A DNA stretch of 64,000 bases from Sphingomonas sp. C3-2 (lineage in GTDB: Bacteria > Pseudomonadota > Alphaproteobacteria > Sphingomonadales > Sphingomonadaceae), in NCBI RefSeq assembly GCF_033025475.1, contig NZ_CP130322.1, forward strand, positions 1,655,001 to 1,719,000. Direction: 5' to 3'. Shown here one piece after another: positions 9,109-18,522 of the stretch. Made by a program: the position numbers and the translations under genes. The stretch's first letter is position 1. The number at the start of each line of letters is the position of its first letter. Below the pieces are notes generated by a model. That model made no database searches, had not been told where the DNA came from, and was given only the letters and a program-made list of their open reading frames with translations.

Positions 9109-10544
9109 CCGCGGGTCCGGCCGAGGACGGCATGCGCCTCGCCATGCTGGACCGGCCCGATGATTTTGGCGAATGGCGGGACCATGCCCGCGTGCTGCTG
9201 GCCGAGGGGGTGCCCCCCGAACATATACGCTGGCGCGAAGGGGACAACACCGGCGACCTGTTCGATGTGCTGGCGCCCGCCGCCCCGGCCCCTGTCCCCC
9301 AATCCGCAGCAAAGCAGCAGATCACCGTGCCCGCCGCCTTTCTGGCGCTGGCCAAATCCGCCTGCCTGCACCGCGATCCGGCGCGATTCGATCTGCTGTA
9401 CCGGCTGCTCTGGCGGCTTCAGGCCGATCGCCGCCTGATCGACGACAAGACCGATGTCGACCGGATCGCGGTGGAGGCGCTGGCGCGCGAGGTGCGGCAC
9501 GATATCCACAAGATGCGTGCCTTTGTGCGCTTTCGCGAAACGCAGGACGAGGACGGCACGCCGCATTTCATCGCGTGGTTCGAGCCCGCCCATCATATCC
9601 TGCGCGCCAATGCGGCGTTTTTCGTCAACCGCTTCACCACCATGCGCTGGTCGATCCTGACCCCGATGGGGTCGCTCCACTGGGACGGCACGCGCCTGAC
9701 CGAAGGCCCCGCCGCGTGCCGCAGCGATGCACCGCGCGAAGATGCGGCGGAGGCGCTGTGGAAAACCTATTACGCCGCGATCTTCAACCCGGCACGGCTG
9801 AAGGTGGGCACGATGGTGAAGGAAATGCCGCGCCGATATTGGAAGAACATGCCCGAAGCCGCGCTGATCCCCGATCTGATCGCGGGCGCCCGCGCCCGCG
9901 AGGCCGCGATGATCGAGGCAGGGCGCGACATGTTCGAAGGCGCAGAGCGCCCGACCTGCCTGGGGGAGGTCGCCCGGTCGATCGCGGCGTGCCGATTATG
10001 CCCCATCGGCTGCAACGGCACGCGCGCGGTGGCCGGAGAAGGCCCGGCCGATGCCGCGCTGATGATCGTCGGCGAACAGCCGGGCGACATCGAGGAAGTC
10101 GAAGGCCGGCCCTTTGTCGGCCCTGCGGGCCGCTTGCTCTCAGCGCATTTGGCCGCAGTGGGGATCGATCGCGGCAAGGCCTATCTCACCAATGCGGCCA
10201 AGCACTTCAAATTCACCCCGCGCGGCACGAAGCGGATTCACGAAACGCCCTCCGCGCGCGAGATCGACCTGTGCCGCTGGTGGCTGGACAGCGAACGCGC
10301 GCTGGTGAAGCCGCGCTTTATCCTTGCACTGGGCGCAAGCGCGGCGCGCGGGATATTGGGGAAAACGGTGAGCGTGCAGAAGGTGCGCGGCCAACCCCAT
10401 ACACTGCCCGATGGCAGCACGCTGTGGATAACCACGCATCCATCCTATCTGCTGCGCCTACCCGAAGGCGCGCGGGCGGCGGAGGAAGCCCGCTTTGCCG
10501 AGGATTTGGCCCATATGGCCGCGCAACTGGGCAGCCAAGGCTGA
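9105..10544 (+). CDS. TIGR03915-UdgX fusion: uracil-DNA binding repair protein
   Basis: A 479-residue two-domain protein. Residues 1 to about 260 match the radical-SAM-linked putative DNA repair family (TIGR03915); residues about 285-475 are a family 4-like uracil-DNA glycosylase domain of the UdgX type. Visible features are iron-sulfur cysteines (C296, C299, C303 in CRLCPIGC), motif A GEQPGD (323-328), the UdgX loop TKRIH (375-379) and motif B HPSYLLR (445-451). In mycobacterial UdgX the loop histidine becomes covalently linked to the abasic site after uracil excision; H379 is the equivalent here. The gene overlaps the radical SAM gene by 4 bp and is convergent with the FAD oxidoreductase. 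Confidence 0.93.
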   Translation: MTAGPAEDGMRLAMLDRPDDFGEWRDHARVLLAEGVPPEHIRWREGDNTGDLFDVLAPAAPAPVPQSAAKQQITVPAAFLALAKSACLHRDPARFDLLYRLLWRLQADRRLIDDKTDVDRIAVEALAREVRHDIHKMRAFVRFRETQDEDGTPHFIAWFEPAHHILRANAAFFVNRFTTMRWSILTPMGSLHWDGTRLTEGPAACRSDAPREDAAEALWKTYYAAIFNPARLKVGTMVKEMPRRYWKNMPEAALIPDLIAGARAREAAMIEAGRDMFEGAERPTCLGEVARSIAACRLCPIGCNGTRAVAGEGPADAALMIVGEQPGDIEEVEGRPFVGPAGRLLSAHLAAVGIDRGKAYLTNAAKHFKFTPRGTKRIHETPSAREIDLCRWWLDSERALVKPRFILALGASAARGILGKTVSVQKVRGQPHTLPDGSTLWITTHPSYLLRLPEGARAAEEARFAEDLAHMAAQLGSQG

Positions 10545-10552
10545 TCCAGAAG

Positions 10553-12178
10553 TCAGCGCGCCGCCATCATGCTCTGCGCAACGGCTTCCGCGACCTTGAT
10601 GCCGTCGATCGCGGCGGAGAGGATGCCGCCCGCATAACCCGCCCCTTCGCCCGCCGGGAACAGCCGCGCGACATTGAGGCTCTGGAAATCCTTGCCGCGC
10701 GTGATGCGGACCGGCGACGAGGTGCGCGTTTCCACCCCCGTCATCACCGCATCGGGATGATCATAATTCGCGATCTGGCGACCGAAGACGGGAAGCGCCT
10801 CGCGAAACGCCTCGATCACGAAGGGCGGCAGGCATTCGGACAGGTCGGTCATCTTCACGCCGGGCTTGTACGAAGGGATCACCTCGCCAAGCGCGGTCGA
10901 GGCGCGGCCGGCGAGCAGATCGCCCACCGTCTGCCCGGGCGCGTGATAGTTGGAACCGCCCGCGACAAAGGCGAGATCTTCCCAATGGCGCTGAAAGGCG
11001 ATGCCGGCGAGCGGATCACCGGGATAATCGCGCGCGGGATCGATCGCGACGACAAGACCCGAATTGGCGTTGAACTCGGCGCGCGAATATTGGCTCATCC
11101 CGTTGGTGACAACCCGGCCTTCCTCGGACGTTGCGGCGACGACGCGACCGCCCGGGCACATGCAGAAGCTATAGACGGTGCGCCCGTTCGCGCAGTGATG
11201 CGACAGGCTATAGGCGGCGGCACCAAGATCGGGGTGGCCAGCGCAATTGCCGAAACGCGCCCGATCGATCCAGCTTTGCGGATGTTCGATCCGCACGCCG
11301 ATCGAAAAGGGCTTCGCCTCCAGATGGACACCGTGGCGGTGCAGCATCTCGAAGGTTGGCCGCGCGCTATGGCCAACCGCGAGCACGACATGATCGGCCT
11401 CGAGAAATCTGCCATCATGCAGATGCAGGCCGCGTAGCGCCTGACGTCCATCGGACAAGGTTTCGAGTTCGATATCGTCGACGCGCGTCTGCCAGCGATA
11501 TTCGCCGCCCAGTTCCTCGATCGTCCGGCGCATGCTTTCGACCATGGTGACAAGGCGGAAGGTGCCGATATGCGGATGCGCCTGCCACAGGATATCGTCG
11601 GGCGCGCCCGCCTTCACAAATTCCTCGAGCACCTTGCGCCCGAGGAAGCGCGGATCCTTGACGCGGCAATAAAGCTTGCCGTCGGAAAAGGTGCCCGCGC
11701 CGCCTTCGCCAAACTGGACGTTGGAATCGGGGTTGAGCTCGGCCCGGCGCCACAGGCCCCAGGTATCCTTGGTCCGTTCGCGCACGATCTTGCCGCGATC
11801 GAGGATGATCGGGCGGAAGCCCATTTGCGCGAGGATCAGCCCGGCGAACAATCCGCATGGCCCCGCGCCCACGACGACGGGGCGCAGGCCCGACCAATCG
11901 GACGGCGCCTCGGCGACAAAGCGATAGGCCATGTCGGGCGTGGCACGGACATCCTTGTCCCCCGCGAACCGCTCAAGCACCGCCGCCTCGTCCGCCAGAT
12001 CGATGTCGAGCGTATAGACGAGCTGGATGTTGCCACGGCGGCGCGCATCATTGCCCCGCTTGAAGATGGTGAAGCCACGCAGATCGTCGGCCGCGATGCC
12101 GAGCCGGGCGCAGATGGCCGGGGCGATCGCCTCGGGTTGATGATCGAGCGGGAGCGAGAGTCCGGAAAGGCGCAGCAT
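10553..12178 (-). CDS. FAD-dependent oxidoreductase (COG2509-like)
   Basis: A 541-residue flavoprotein of the uncharacterised FAD-dependent dehydrogenase type. An N-terminal domain of about 95 residues precedes the dinucleotide-binding fold VVVGAGPCGLFAGLILAQMG (101-120), followed by the FAD-contacting ILDRGKIVRERT and, later, FGEGGAGTFSDGKLY and a C-terminal FPAGEGAGYAGGILSAAIDG that closes the FAD site. The substrate is unknown; no signal peptide or membrane segment is seen. It ends 8 bp from the convergent UdgX fusion gene, with no terminator hairpin between them. Confidence 0.88.
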   Translation of the reverse strand: MLRLSGLSLPLDHQPEAIAPAICARLGIAADDLRGFTIFKRGNDARRRGNIQLVYTLDIDLADEAAVLERFAGDKDVRATPDMAYRFVAEAPSDWSGLRPVVVGAGPCGLFAGLILAQMGFRPIILDRGKIVRERTKDTWGLWRRAELNPDSNVQFGEGGAGTFSDGKLYCRVKDPRFLGRKVLEEFVKAGAPDDILWQAHPHIGTFRLVTMVESMRRTIEELGGEYRWQTRVDDIELETLSDGRQALRGLHLHDGRFLEADHVVLAVGHSARPTFEMLHRHGVHLEAKPFSIGVRIEHPQSWIDRARFGNCAGHPDLGAAAYSLSHHCANGRTVYSFCMCPGGRVVAATSEEGRVVTNGMSQYSRAEFNANSGLVVAIDPARDYPGDPLAGIAFQRHWEDLAFVAGGSNYHAPGQTVGDLLAGRASTALGEVIPSYKPGVKMTDLSECLPPFVIEAFREALPVFGRQIANYDHPDAVMTGVETRTSSPVRITRGKDFQSLNVARLFPAGEGAGYAGGILSAAIDGIKVAEAVAQSMMAAR

Positions 12179-12273
12179 GCCCTGCCCCTAGTCGCTTGGC
12201 GCCGATGCGCCAAGACCTAGCGGCAGGATGCCCGGCGATTGCCGGGGAGCCCCCAGATATGCGATGGGGGTAC

Positions 12274-12477
12274 ATGCGCAGCGTTTCGGAAAATGTGTCG
12301 GTTCGGCTCTATCATCTCGACGGCGGCCCCGAGGGTGGCGCCGCGACGACGTTATTCTACGGCCCTCTCGGCAAGGCATTGGAAATCGCGGCCGAACAGC
12401 CCGAGGCGATCCAGGACGGGCTGTTTCTGGCGACCGACAATGACGTCGTCGCCTATGTCGACCTGATCGAGGGCTGA
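12274..12477 (+). CDS. Small conserved-type hypothetical protein
   Basis: A 67-residue protein starting MRSVSENVSVRLYHLDG and ending VVAYVDLIEG. The open frame extends upstream to 12196, but the proline-rich upstream residues look non-coding, so I take the ATG at 12274; an ATG at 12259 is also possible. The composition is that of a soluble folded protein with no signal or membrane segment. I do not recognise the family. It sits between two minus-strand genes, divergent from the FAD oxidoreductase and convergent with recQ. Confidence 0.6.
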   Translation: MRSVSENVSVRLYHLDGGPEGGAATTLFYGPLGKALEIAAEQPEAIQDGLFLATDNDVVAYVDLIEG

Positions 12478-12490
12478 GGCCCCCACCCCA

Positions 12491-14251
12491 TCAATAGGCG
12501 TCGAGCACGACCTCGACAAAGGCTTCGCCATAGGCCTCGAGCTTGCGCAGGCCGACGCCCGATATCCGTGCCATCTCGTCGACGCTGCGCGGGCGCGCCT
12601 CGGCAATCTCGCGCAATGTCGAATCGTGGAAGATGACATAGGGCGGGACATCGGCTTCCTGCGCCAGTTCGCGGCGCTTGGCGCGAAGCGCCTCGAACAG
12701 CGGATCGCCGATGGGGTTGGCCTCGCTATAGCGTTTGCGCCGTTCGCGGCGCGGCGGCAGGATCAGCGACACAGCCTGTTCGCCGCGGAGCACCGCGCGC
12801 GCCTCCGGCCCCAGTTCCAACCCGCCATGCTCGGTGGTGCGCAGCGCATCGCGCACCAGAAGCGCGCGCGCGACCGGCTTGATCAACGCCGCCTCATCCC
12901 GGTCGACGATGCCGAAGACCGAGAGCGCATCGTGGCCGCGCTGGCGGATCTTGTCATTGTCCTGCCCCGTGAGCACCGCCTCGATATGGCCGACGCCGAA
13001 GCTCTGCCCGGTGCGGTAGACCGCCGAGAGGAACTTGCGCGCGGTTTCGGTGGCGTCCACCCCCTTGGGCGGGGTGAGGCAATGATCGCAATTGCCGCAC
13101 GTCTCCTCAGGCGTCTCGCCGAAATGGCGGAGCAGGACATGGCGGCGGCAGCCCCCGGTTTCTACGAGCGCGCCCAAGGCGCCGAGCCGCGTGCGTTCGC
13201 CCGACTGGCGCTCGGGCTCCATCTCGTCGATCCGCTGGCGCGCGCGGACGAAATCCTCCGCCCCCCAGAAAAGATGCGCGGCGGCGGGCTCCCCGTCGCG
13301 CCCCGCGCGGCCGGTTTCCTGATAATAGGCCTCGATCGACTTGGGCATCGCGGCATGCGCAACGAAGCGGACATCGGGCTTGTCGATCCCCATGCCAAAG
13401 GCGATGGTCGCGACCATCACCATATCCTCGCTCGCGACGAAATCATGCTGGTTGCGCGCGCGCTGATCGGGCGACAGCCCGGCATGATAGATGCGCACCG
13501 CGCGGCCGCTTTCAGCGAGCATCGCGGCGATCTTCTCGGTGCCGCTGCGCGTGGGCGCATAGACGATGCCCGGCCCCGGCTCGGCGGCGAGGATCGCGCT
13601 CAACTGCTGGCGCAGCCCCTGGCGCGGGGTGATGGCGTAGCGGATATTGGGCCGGTCGAACCCGGCAACGATCAGCCCGGTCTCGTCGATCCCGAGCTGG
13701 ACGAGAATATCGGCGCGCGTATGCGCATCGGCGGTGGCGGTAAGCGCCAGGCGCGGGACACCGGGAAACTCATCGAGCAAGGGACGGAGCAACCGGTAAT
13801 CCGGGCGGAAATCATGCCCCCATTCGGATACGCAATGCGCCTCGTCGATCGCGAACAGCGCGACCGGCGCCTGACGCAGCAGGTTGCGAAACGCCTCCCC
13901 CGAGGCGCGTTCGGGGGCGACATAGAGAATGTCGAGTTCGCCGGCGCGGAAGCGCGCGAGCGTTTCGGCGCGATTCTCATCGACCGAGGTAAGCGTCGCC
14001 GCGCGGATGCCGACCGCAGTGGCCGCGCGCAGTTGATCGTGCATCAGCGCGATGAGCGGCGAGATGACGATGCAGGTTCCGGGCAGCGCAAGCGCGGGCA
14101 GTTGATAGCAAAGCGACTTGCCCGCGCCGGTCGGCATCACGGCGAGCGTGTTCTGCCCGCCCAGAACGCGGTCCACCACCGCGCGCTGGACGCCGCGAAA
14201 GGCGGGAAAGCCGAATGTCTCTTGAAGAATTGCCTCGGGACTTGCCTGCAT
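12491..14251 (-). CDS. recQ: ATP-dependent DNA helicase RecQ
   Basis: 3'-5' DNA helicase that processes stalled forks and recombination intermediates. The 586-residue protein has Walker A GAGKS (42-46) within MPTGAGKSLCYQLP, the DEAH box (136-139, FAIDEAHCVSEWGHDFRPDY), helicase motif VI QETGRAGRDG, a RecQ zinc-binding cysteine cluster (CGNCDHC) and a C-terminal HRDC domain (about 510-586, including ISGVGLRKLEAYG). All standard RecQ domains are present and the length is normal. It lies 60 bp downstream of the Atm1-like exporter on the same strand. Confidence 0.97.
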   Translation of the reverse strand: MQASPEAILQETFGFPAFRGVQRAVVDRVLGGQNTLAVMPTGAGKSLCYQLPALALPGTCIVISPLIALMHDQLRAATAVGIRAATLTSVDENRAETLARFRAGELDILYVAPERASGEAFRNLLRQAPVALFAIDEAHCVSEWGHDFRPDYRLLRPLLDEFPGVPRLALTATADAHTRADILVQLGIDETGLIVAGFDRPNIRYAITPRQGLRQQLSAILAAEPGPGIVYAPTRSGTEKIAAMLAESGRAVRIYHAGLSPDQRARNQHDFVASEDMVMVATIAFGMGIDKPDVRFVAHAAMPKSIEAYYQETGRAGRDGEPAAAHLFWGAEDFVRARQRIDEMEPERQSGERTRLGALGALVETGGCRRHVLLRHFGETPEETCGNCDHCLTPPKGVDATETARKFLSAVYRTGQSFGVGHIEAVLTGQDNDKIRQRGHDALSVFGIVDRDEAALIKPVARALLVRDALRTTEHGGLELGPEARAVLRGEQAVSLILPPRRERRKRYSEANPIGDPLFEALRAKRRELAQEADVPPYVIFHDSTLREIAEARPRSVDEMARISGVGLRKLEAYGEAFVEVVLDAY

Positions 14252-14310
14252 GGCGCCTCCCTAGCCGCTGCATCCCCCCGAAGTCGACCGCCAAGGCCGT
14301 TTTTCGGGAA

Positions 14311-16113
14311 TCAGGCTTCTTCCATCTCCTGCTCGACCGACTGGCGCGCCCACATTTCCGCATAGAGCCCGCCCTTGCGCAGCAGGTCCGCATGCCGGCC
14401 GCGTTCGGCCACACGCCCGGCTTCGAGCACGACGATCTCGTCGGCGTCGACGATGGTAGACAAGCGGTGCGCGATCACGATGGTGGTGCGCCGCGCCGAA
14501 ACGGTGCTGAGCGTCGTCTGGATCGCAGCCTCGGTGCGGCTGTCGAGCGCGCTCGTCGCTTCGTCGAGGATGAGGATCGGCGGATCCTTGAGAAGCGTGC
14601 GCGCGATCGCGACACGCTGTTTCTCGCCGCCCGAAAGCTTCAGCCCACGTTCGCCCACCCGGGTGTCATATCCATCGGGCAGTCCTTCGATGAAATGCGC
14701 GATCGCCGCGCCCTTCGCCGCCGCGCGGACATCGGCATCGCCCGCGCCCTCGCGGCCATAGGCGATGTTGTAGCCGATGGTGTCGTTGAACAGCACCGTA
14801 TCCTGCGGGACGATCCCGATCTCTGCGCGGAGCGACGCCTGGGTGACATGCGCGATATCCTGACCGTCGATCAGAATCCGGCCGCCGGTGGCGTCGTAGA
14901 AGCGGAAGAGCAGGCGCGCGAGCGTTGACTTGCCCGCGCCCGAGGGGCCGACCACGGCGAGCGTGCCGCCGGGCGGAATCTCGAAACTGACCCCCTTCAA
15001 TATCTGCCGTTCGGGCTCATAGCCGAAATGGACATCCTCGAAGGTGAGGCGCCCCGAGCCGACCTTCAGGGCGGACGCATCGGGGCGATCGACAACCTCG
15101 GCGGGCGTATCGACCAGCGTGAACATCGCCTCCATGTCGATGAGGCCCTGGCGGATGGTGCGATAGACCATGCCGAGCATGTCGAGCGGACGGAAAAGCT
15201 GTGCGAGCAGCGTGTTGACAAGCACCACGTCACCCGTGGTGAACTGCCCCTTGCTCCACCCCCAGACGGTATAACCCATCGCGCCGCCCATCATGAGGTT
15301 GGTGATCAGCGACTGGCCGATATTGAGCCAAGCGAGCGAATTCTCGCTCTTGATCGCGGCTTCGGCATAGGATGACACCGCCTTGCCATAGCGATCGGCC
15401 TCGCGCTTCTCCGCGTTGAAATATTTGACCGTTTCATAGTTGAGCAGCGAATCGACGGCGCGCGCCACCGCGCCGGTATCGAGCGTGTTCATCTGATCGC
15501 GCAGCTTTGCACGCCAGTCGGTGATCGCGCGGGTGAACCAGATATAGGCGGCCACCATCGCAAAGGTCGCCAGCACCAGCCCCGATCCGAACTTCACCTG
15601 GAAGATCACCGCGACGGCCACCAGCTCGATCACCGTGGGCGCAATGTTGAAGAGCAGGAAATAGAGCATCACGTCGATGCTCTTCGTCCCCCGCTCGATC
15701 ACCTTGGTGACAGCACCGGTACGGCGTTCGAGGTGGAAGCGCAGCGACAGCTGGTGAAGATGCGCGAAGACATGCGCCGAAAGACGGCGCGTGGCATCCT
15801 GCCCTACCCGCTCGAACACCGCGTTGCGCAGATTGTCGAACAACACACCACCGAAGCGCGCGCCCGCATAGGCCAGGATCAGCGCGATCGCGAGCGTGGC
15901 GGCGGGCTCCATCCCCGGCACCATCCGGTCGATCGCGCCCTTATAGGCAAAGGGCATGACGAGCGTGGTCGCCTTGGCGACGAGCACGAGCAGCAGCGCG
16001 CCGACGACGCGTGCCTTGAGTCCCGTCTCCCCCTGGGGCCAGAGATAGGGCAGAAACCGGCGGAGCGGTTCGAAGCTGGCGGTCGCGGTCGTGTTTTCGG
16101 TGATCGGTGGCAT
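14311..16113 (-). CDS. Atm1-type ABC exporter (permease-ATPase fusion)
   Basis: A 600-residue half-transporter with an N-terminal six-helix membrane domain and a C-terminal nucleotide-binding domain: Walker A GPSGAGKST, signature LSGGEKQ, Walker B ILILDEATSALD, H-loop VIAHRLST. The N-terminal stretch RRFLPYLWPQGETGLKARVV and the overall pattern resemble the Novosphingobium Atm1 exporter, which moves glutathione conjugates and aids heavy-metal tolerance; mitochondrial Atm1/ABCB7 is a relative. The start was set at the ATG at 16113 (MPPITENTT) rather than the upstream ATG at 16149, whose extra residues look non-coding. Glutathione-related export is inference from family. Confidence 0.9.
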   Translation of the reverse strand: MPPITENTTATASFEPLRRFLPYLWPQGETGLKARVVGALLLVLVAKATTLVMPFAYKGAIDRMVPGMEPAATLAIALILAYAGARFGGVLFDNLRNAVFERVGQDATRRLSAHVFAHLHQLSLRFHLERRTGAVTKVIERGTKSIDVMLYFLLFNIAPTVIELVAVAVIFQVKFGSGLVLATFAMVAAYIWFTRAITDWRAKLRDQMNTLDTGAVARAVDSLLNYETVKYFNAEKREADRYGKAVSSYAEAAIKSENSLAWLNIGQSLITNLMMGGAMGYTVWGWSKGQFTTGDVVLVNTLLAQLFRPLDMLGMVYRTIRQGLIDMEAMFTLVDTPAEVVDRPDASALKVGSGRLTFEDVHFGYEPERQILKGVSFEIPPGGTLAVVGPSGAGKSTLARLLFRFYDATGGRILIDGQDIAHVTQASLRAEIGIVPQDTVLFNDTIGYNIAYGREGAGDADVRAAAKGAAIAHFIEGLPDGYDTRVGERGLKLSGGEKQRVAIARTLLKDPPILILDEATSALDSRTEAAIQTTLSTVSARRTTIVIAHRLSTIVDADEIVVLEAGRVAERGRHADLLRKGGLYAEMWARQSVEQEMEEA

Positions 16114-16757
16114 GGCTACCCATCTAGGCGCGCACGGACGCAACGCCAACTGCCACGCGGCGCAATTCGCCAGCGGCCAGCGCCTGGCATCGATGCAAAG
16201 GATGAAGGGGAGTGAACCGGCAGCGGTGAATGTGGGGATGCCGCCGCCGGCTCAGGGAACAGCATCGGATCGCTGCTGACCATATATTGCCCTGTGGGGA
16301 GGGGGCTTTGCACTATGGTCGCGCAATCCGAAGCATGGCGACGTCGCTTGCCGGCGCGCGGGCTCAGGGTCGTGACCAGAAACGGCCCTTCGCCATTATT
16401 GCGCGCCTTGGGCGACACCGGATCAACCCGCTTTCGCGTCGTGATCAACGCTGTTTTCGCATCGAGTCATCTGTTGCGGGAGTTTCAGACCGTGTCTTGT
16501 CGTTACGCCGCCCGAAAATGGAGGCTTTGCAGCGATGCAAAGCCGGGGCGCGGACGGGCGCATGCGGACGAAGTAACAATGTTAAATACGTGATTTGCCT
16601 AGACTTATGGCCAAATCCGATCTGCCTTTTGGCTTTTGCACGGTCGCTGCGAAATTTTCATTCGAAAGAAAGACTTTGCGGTGATAAGCCCGCCCCATGT
16701 AACGCCCGTTGAACGGAAGTGTCACCGTTACATCGGATATGGGGTCGCAGCCAGACG
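16114..16757. other. 644-bp gene-free region with two inverted repeats
   Basis: No convincing gene is seen; the open frames here have poor composition. A perfect 9-bp inverted repeat with a GCGA loop lies at 16523-16544 (GGCTTTGCA / TGCAAAGCC). A second inverted repeat, TGTAACG (16698-16704) and CGTTACA (16726-16732), lies 26-60 bp before the next gene. From about 16575 the sequence becomes AT-richer, as expected of a promoter for the gene at 16758. Confidence 0.6.
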
Positions 16758-18515
16758 ATGGGAATTTACACAGACACGGCTGATGTCACCCCCGAAGGCG
16801 CGGGGCATGACCGCGTGCTCCAGGAACTGGAATCGATCTTCGCGTCGTCCGAATTCGAACGCGCGCCCGTCATGCGCCGCCTGCTCGGTTTCCTCGTCCG
16901 CACCACGCTGGCGGGACGCGGCGACGAATTGAAAGCCTATAGCGTTGCGGTCGACGGCCTTGGCCGCGCCCCCGATTTCGATGCGCAGTCTGACAGCTAT
17001 CCGCGCGTTCAGGTGGGGCGGCTGCGCAAGATGCTGGAAAGCTATTACCTGCATCATGCCCCGCAGGACGATATTCGCTTCACCATCCGCCCCGGCAGCT
17101 ACCGTGTGCATTTTGTGTCGGCAGCCGGCCCCGCATTTTCCGAGCTGCCCCCCACCCCCCTCGAAGGGGAACAGGCCAGCCCGCCAATTGCGCCGACGCC
17201 CGACGCCAGCATCGACGAGGAGAATGCGCCCAGCCCACAAACAACCGAGAGCCGGCGCGCGCGCATGCCGTTCCTTTTCGTCCTCGGTACGCTGACGCTT
17301 GCTCTTATTCTGTGCGCGGCCGCGCTATGGCATTGGGGCTGGATCGGCGAACAACAGGCCAATTCGACCCCGCTGATCGAGATCGAACCGATCCGCATCG
17401 CGGGCAGCCGCGACGCGGCGGTACTGGCCAAGCGCACCGAAGCCTTTCTGGGGGTGGCGCTGCAACGCTCGTGGATCGTGCGGATCGTCGACCACCGGGT
17501 TGACGAGCAAGGACTGTCCGAACCCGATTACCGGTTGATCGGCCAGGTCAATGCCGGACCCGGCTATGCGGGGCGGCGTCTGTTTCTCACTTTATGGGAT
17601 GCGCGGACGGGGGCGCAAATCTGGTCGGACATCATAAGCCTGCCCGATGACGACAGCACGATAACAACTGCCCTACGCCGCCCGATTGCCGACCTGATCG
17701 GGCCATTCGGCGTGATCGCGTCCGACCAGCGCGTCAAACTGGGGGGGCGCACGGATACAGCCTATGGCTGCCTGCTCGATTACGGTCGCTATGTACGCGA
17801 ACGTGACCCGCAATACCGCGAGCCGGTGCGCGCGTGCGTCAAGGCCTCACTGGACCGCGAACCCGACAATGCGACGCTGCTGGCGGCGGCATCCTTCCTT
17901 GAATTCGATTATTCGATCAGCGGCGGCACCCCCGCGGCGCATGCCCGCGGTGCCGAGTTCGCCCGCCGCGCTGTGGCTGCCGATCCGCAGAGCGCCCAGG
18001 CGCTGCTGGCGGATGCCCGCGCCGCGATGGTTGCCGGACAATGCGTCCGTGGGCGCGAAATCGCGCACCGCGTGGCGGAACTGAACCCCTATAGCGGCGA
18101 TAATCTGGGGCTGCTCGGCTTCCTGCTCTATCAGTGCGGCAACGATGAGGAGGCGCAGGCGATGCTGCGCACCGCCCGCACGCTCGATAACGAACTGCCC
18201 ACTTTCTATTTCGTCGCCGAAGTGCTGGCGCTTGCTGAAAAGGGGCAGAGCGACGCTGCGGCTGAACTCGCCCAAAGCATCCGCCAACCCGGGCGCGGCA
18301 TGGCTGCGCAATATGATGTCGTGCGCACTATCGCGAGCGCTGCCAAGGGCGATATCAAGGAAGCCAGAATATATTGGGCCGCGCTGATGCGCAAAAGCGC
18401 GATGCCGGCGGGACGCGAGGATACCGCGCTGCGCCCCTATTTCTTCGGCCAGGGGCTGCGCACGCGGATCATCGCCTATCTGCAAAAGACGGGCGTGATC
18501 ACGACGCCCGCCTGA
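16758..18515 (+). CDS. Transmembrane TPR protein with DNA-binding-like N-terminal domain
   Basis: A 585-residue predicted signalling protein. Residues about 20-110 (RLLGFLVRTTLAG, SYPRVQVGRLRKMLESYY, RPGSYRVHF) resemble the winged-helix-like N-terminal domain found in many TPR or adenylate-cyclase-related regulators. A single membrane segment spans about 170-197 (FLFVLGTLTLALILCAAALW). The periplasmic remainder contains TPR-like helices (about 380-560) such as RRAVAADPQSAQALLADAR. This layout recalls CadC-type one-component sensors. The start at 16758 (MGIYTDTADV) is chosen over an upstream frame start at 16719. No partner gene is adjacent; the signal sensed is unknown. Confidence 0.75.
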   Translation: MGIYTDTADVTPEGAGHDRVLQELESIFASSEFERAPVMRRLLGFLVRTTLAGRGDELKAYSVAVDGLGRAPDFDAQSDSYPRVQVGRLRKMLESYYLHHAPQDDIRFTIRPGSYRVHFVSAAGPAFSELPPTPLEGEQASPPIAPTPDASIDEENAPSPQTTESRRARMPFLFVLGTLTLALILCAAALWHWGWIGEQQANSTPLIEIEPIRIAGSRDAAVLAKRTEAFLGVALQRSWIVRIVDHRVDEQGLSEPDYRLIGQVNAGPGYAGRRLFLTLWDARTGAQIWSDIISLPDDDSTITTALRRPIADLIGPFGVIASDQRVKLGGRTDTAYGCLLDYGRYVRERDPQYREPVRACVKASLDREPDNATLLAAASFLEFDYSISGGTPAAHARGAEFARRAVAADPQSAQALLADARAAMVAGQCVRGREIAHRVAELNPYSGDNLGLLGFLLYQCGNDEEAQAMLRTARTLDNELPTFYFVAEVLALAEKGQSDAAAELAQSIRQPGRGMAAQYDVVRTIASAAKGDIKEARIYWAALMRKSAMPAGREDTALRPYFFGQGLRTRIIAYLQKTGVITTPA

Positions 18516-18522
18516 TCTGGGC

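Noticed and set aside
9173-11437. 754-codon plus-strand frame across the UdgX fusion and FAD oxidoreductase genes
   Set aside because: Arg/Pro-rich composition without domains; both underlying genes have clear motifs in other frames.
16116-16448. 110-codon minus-strand frame in the gene-free stretch after the Atm1-like gene
   Set aside because: Composition (Arg, Ser, Pro rich) is not protein-like and it overlaps the likely promoter of the exporter gene.
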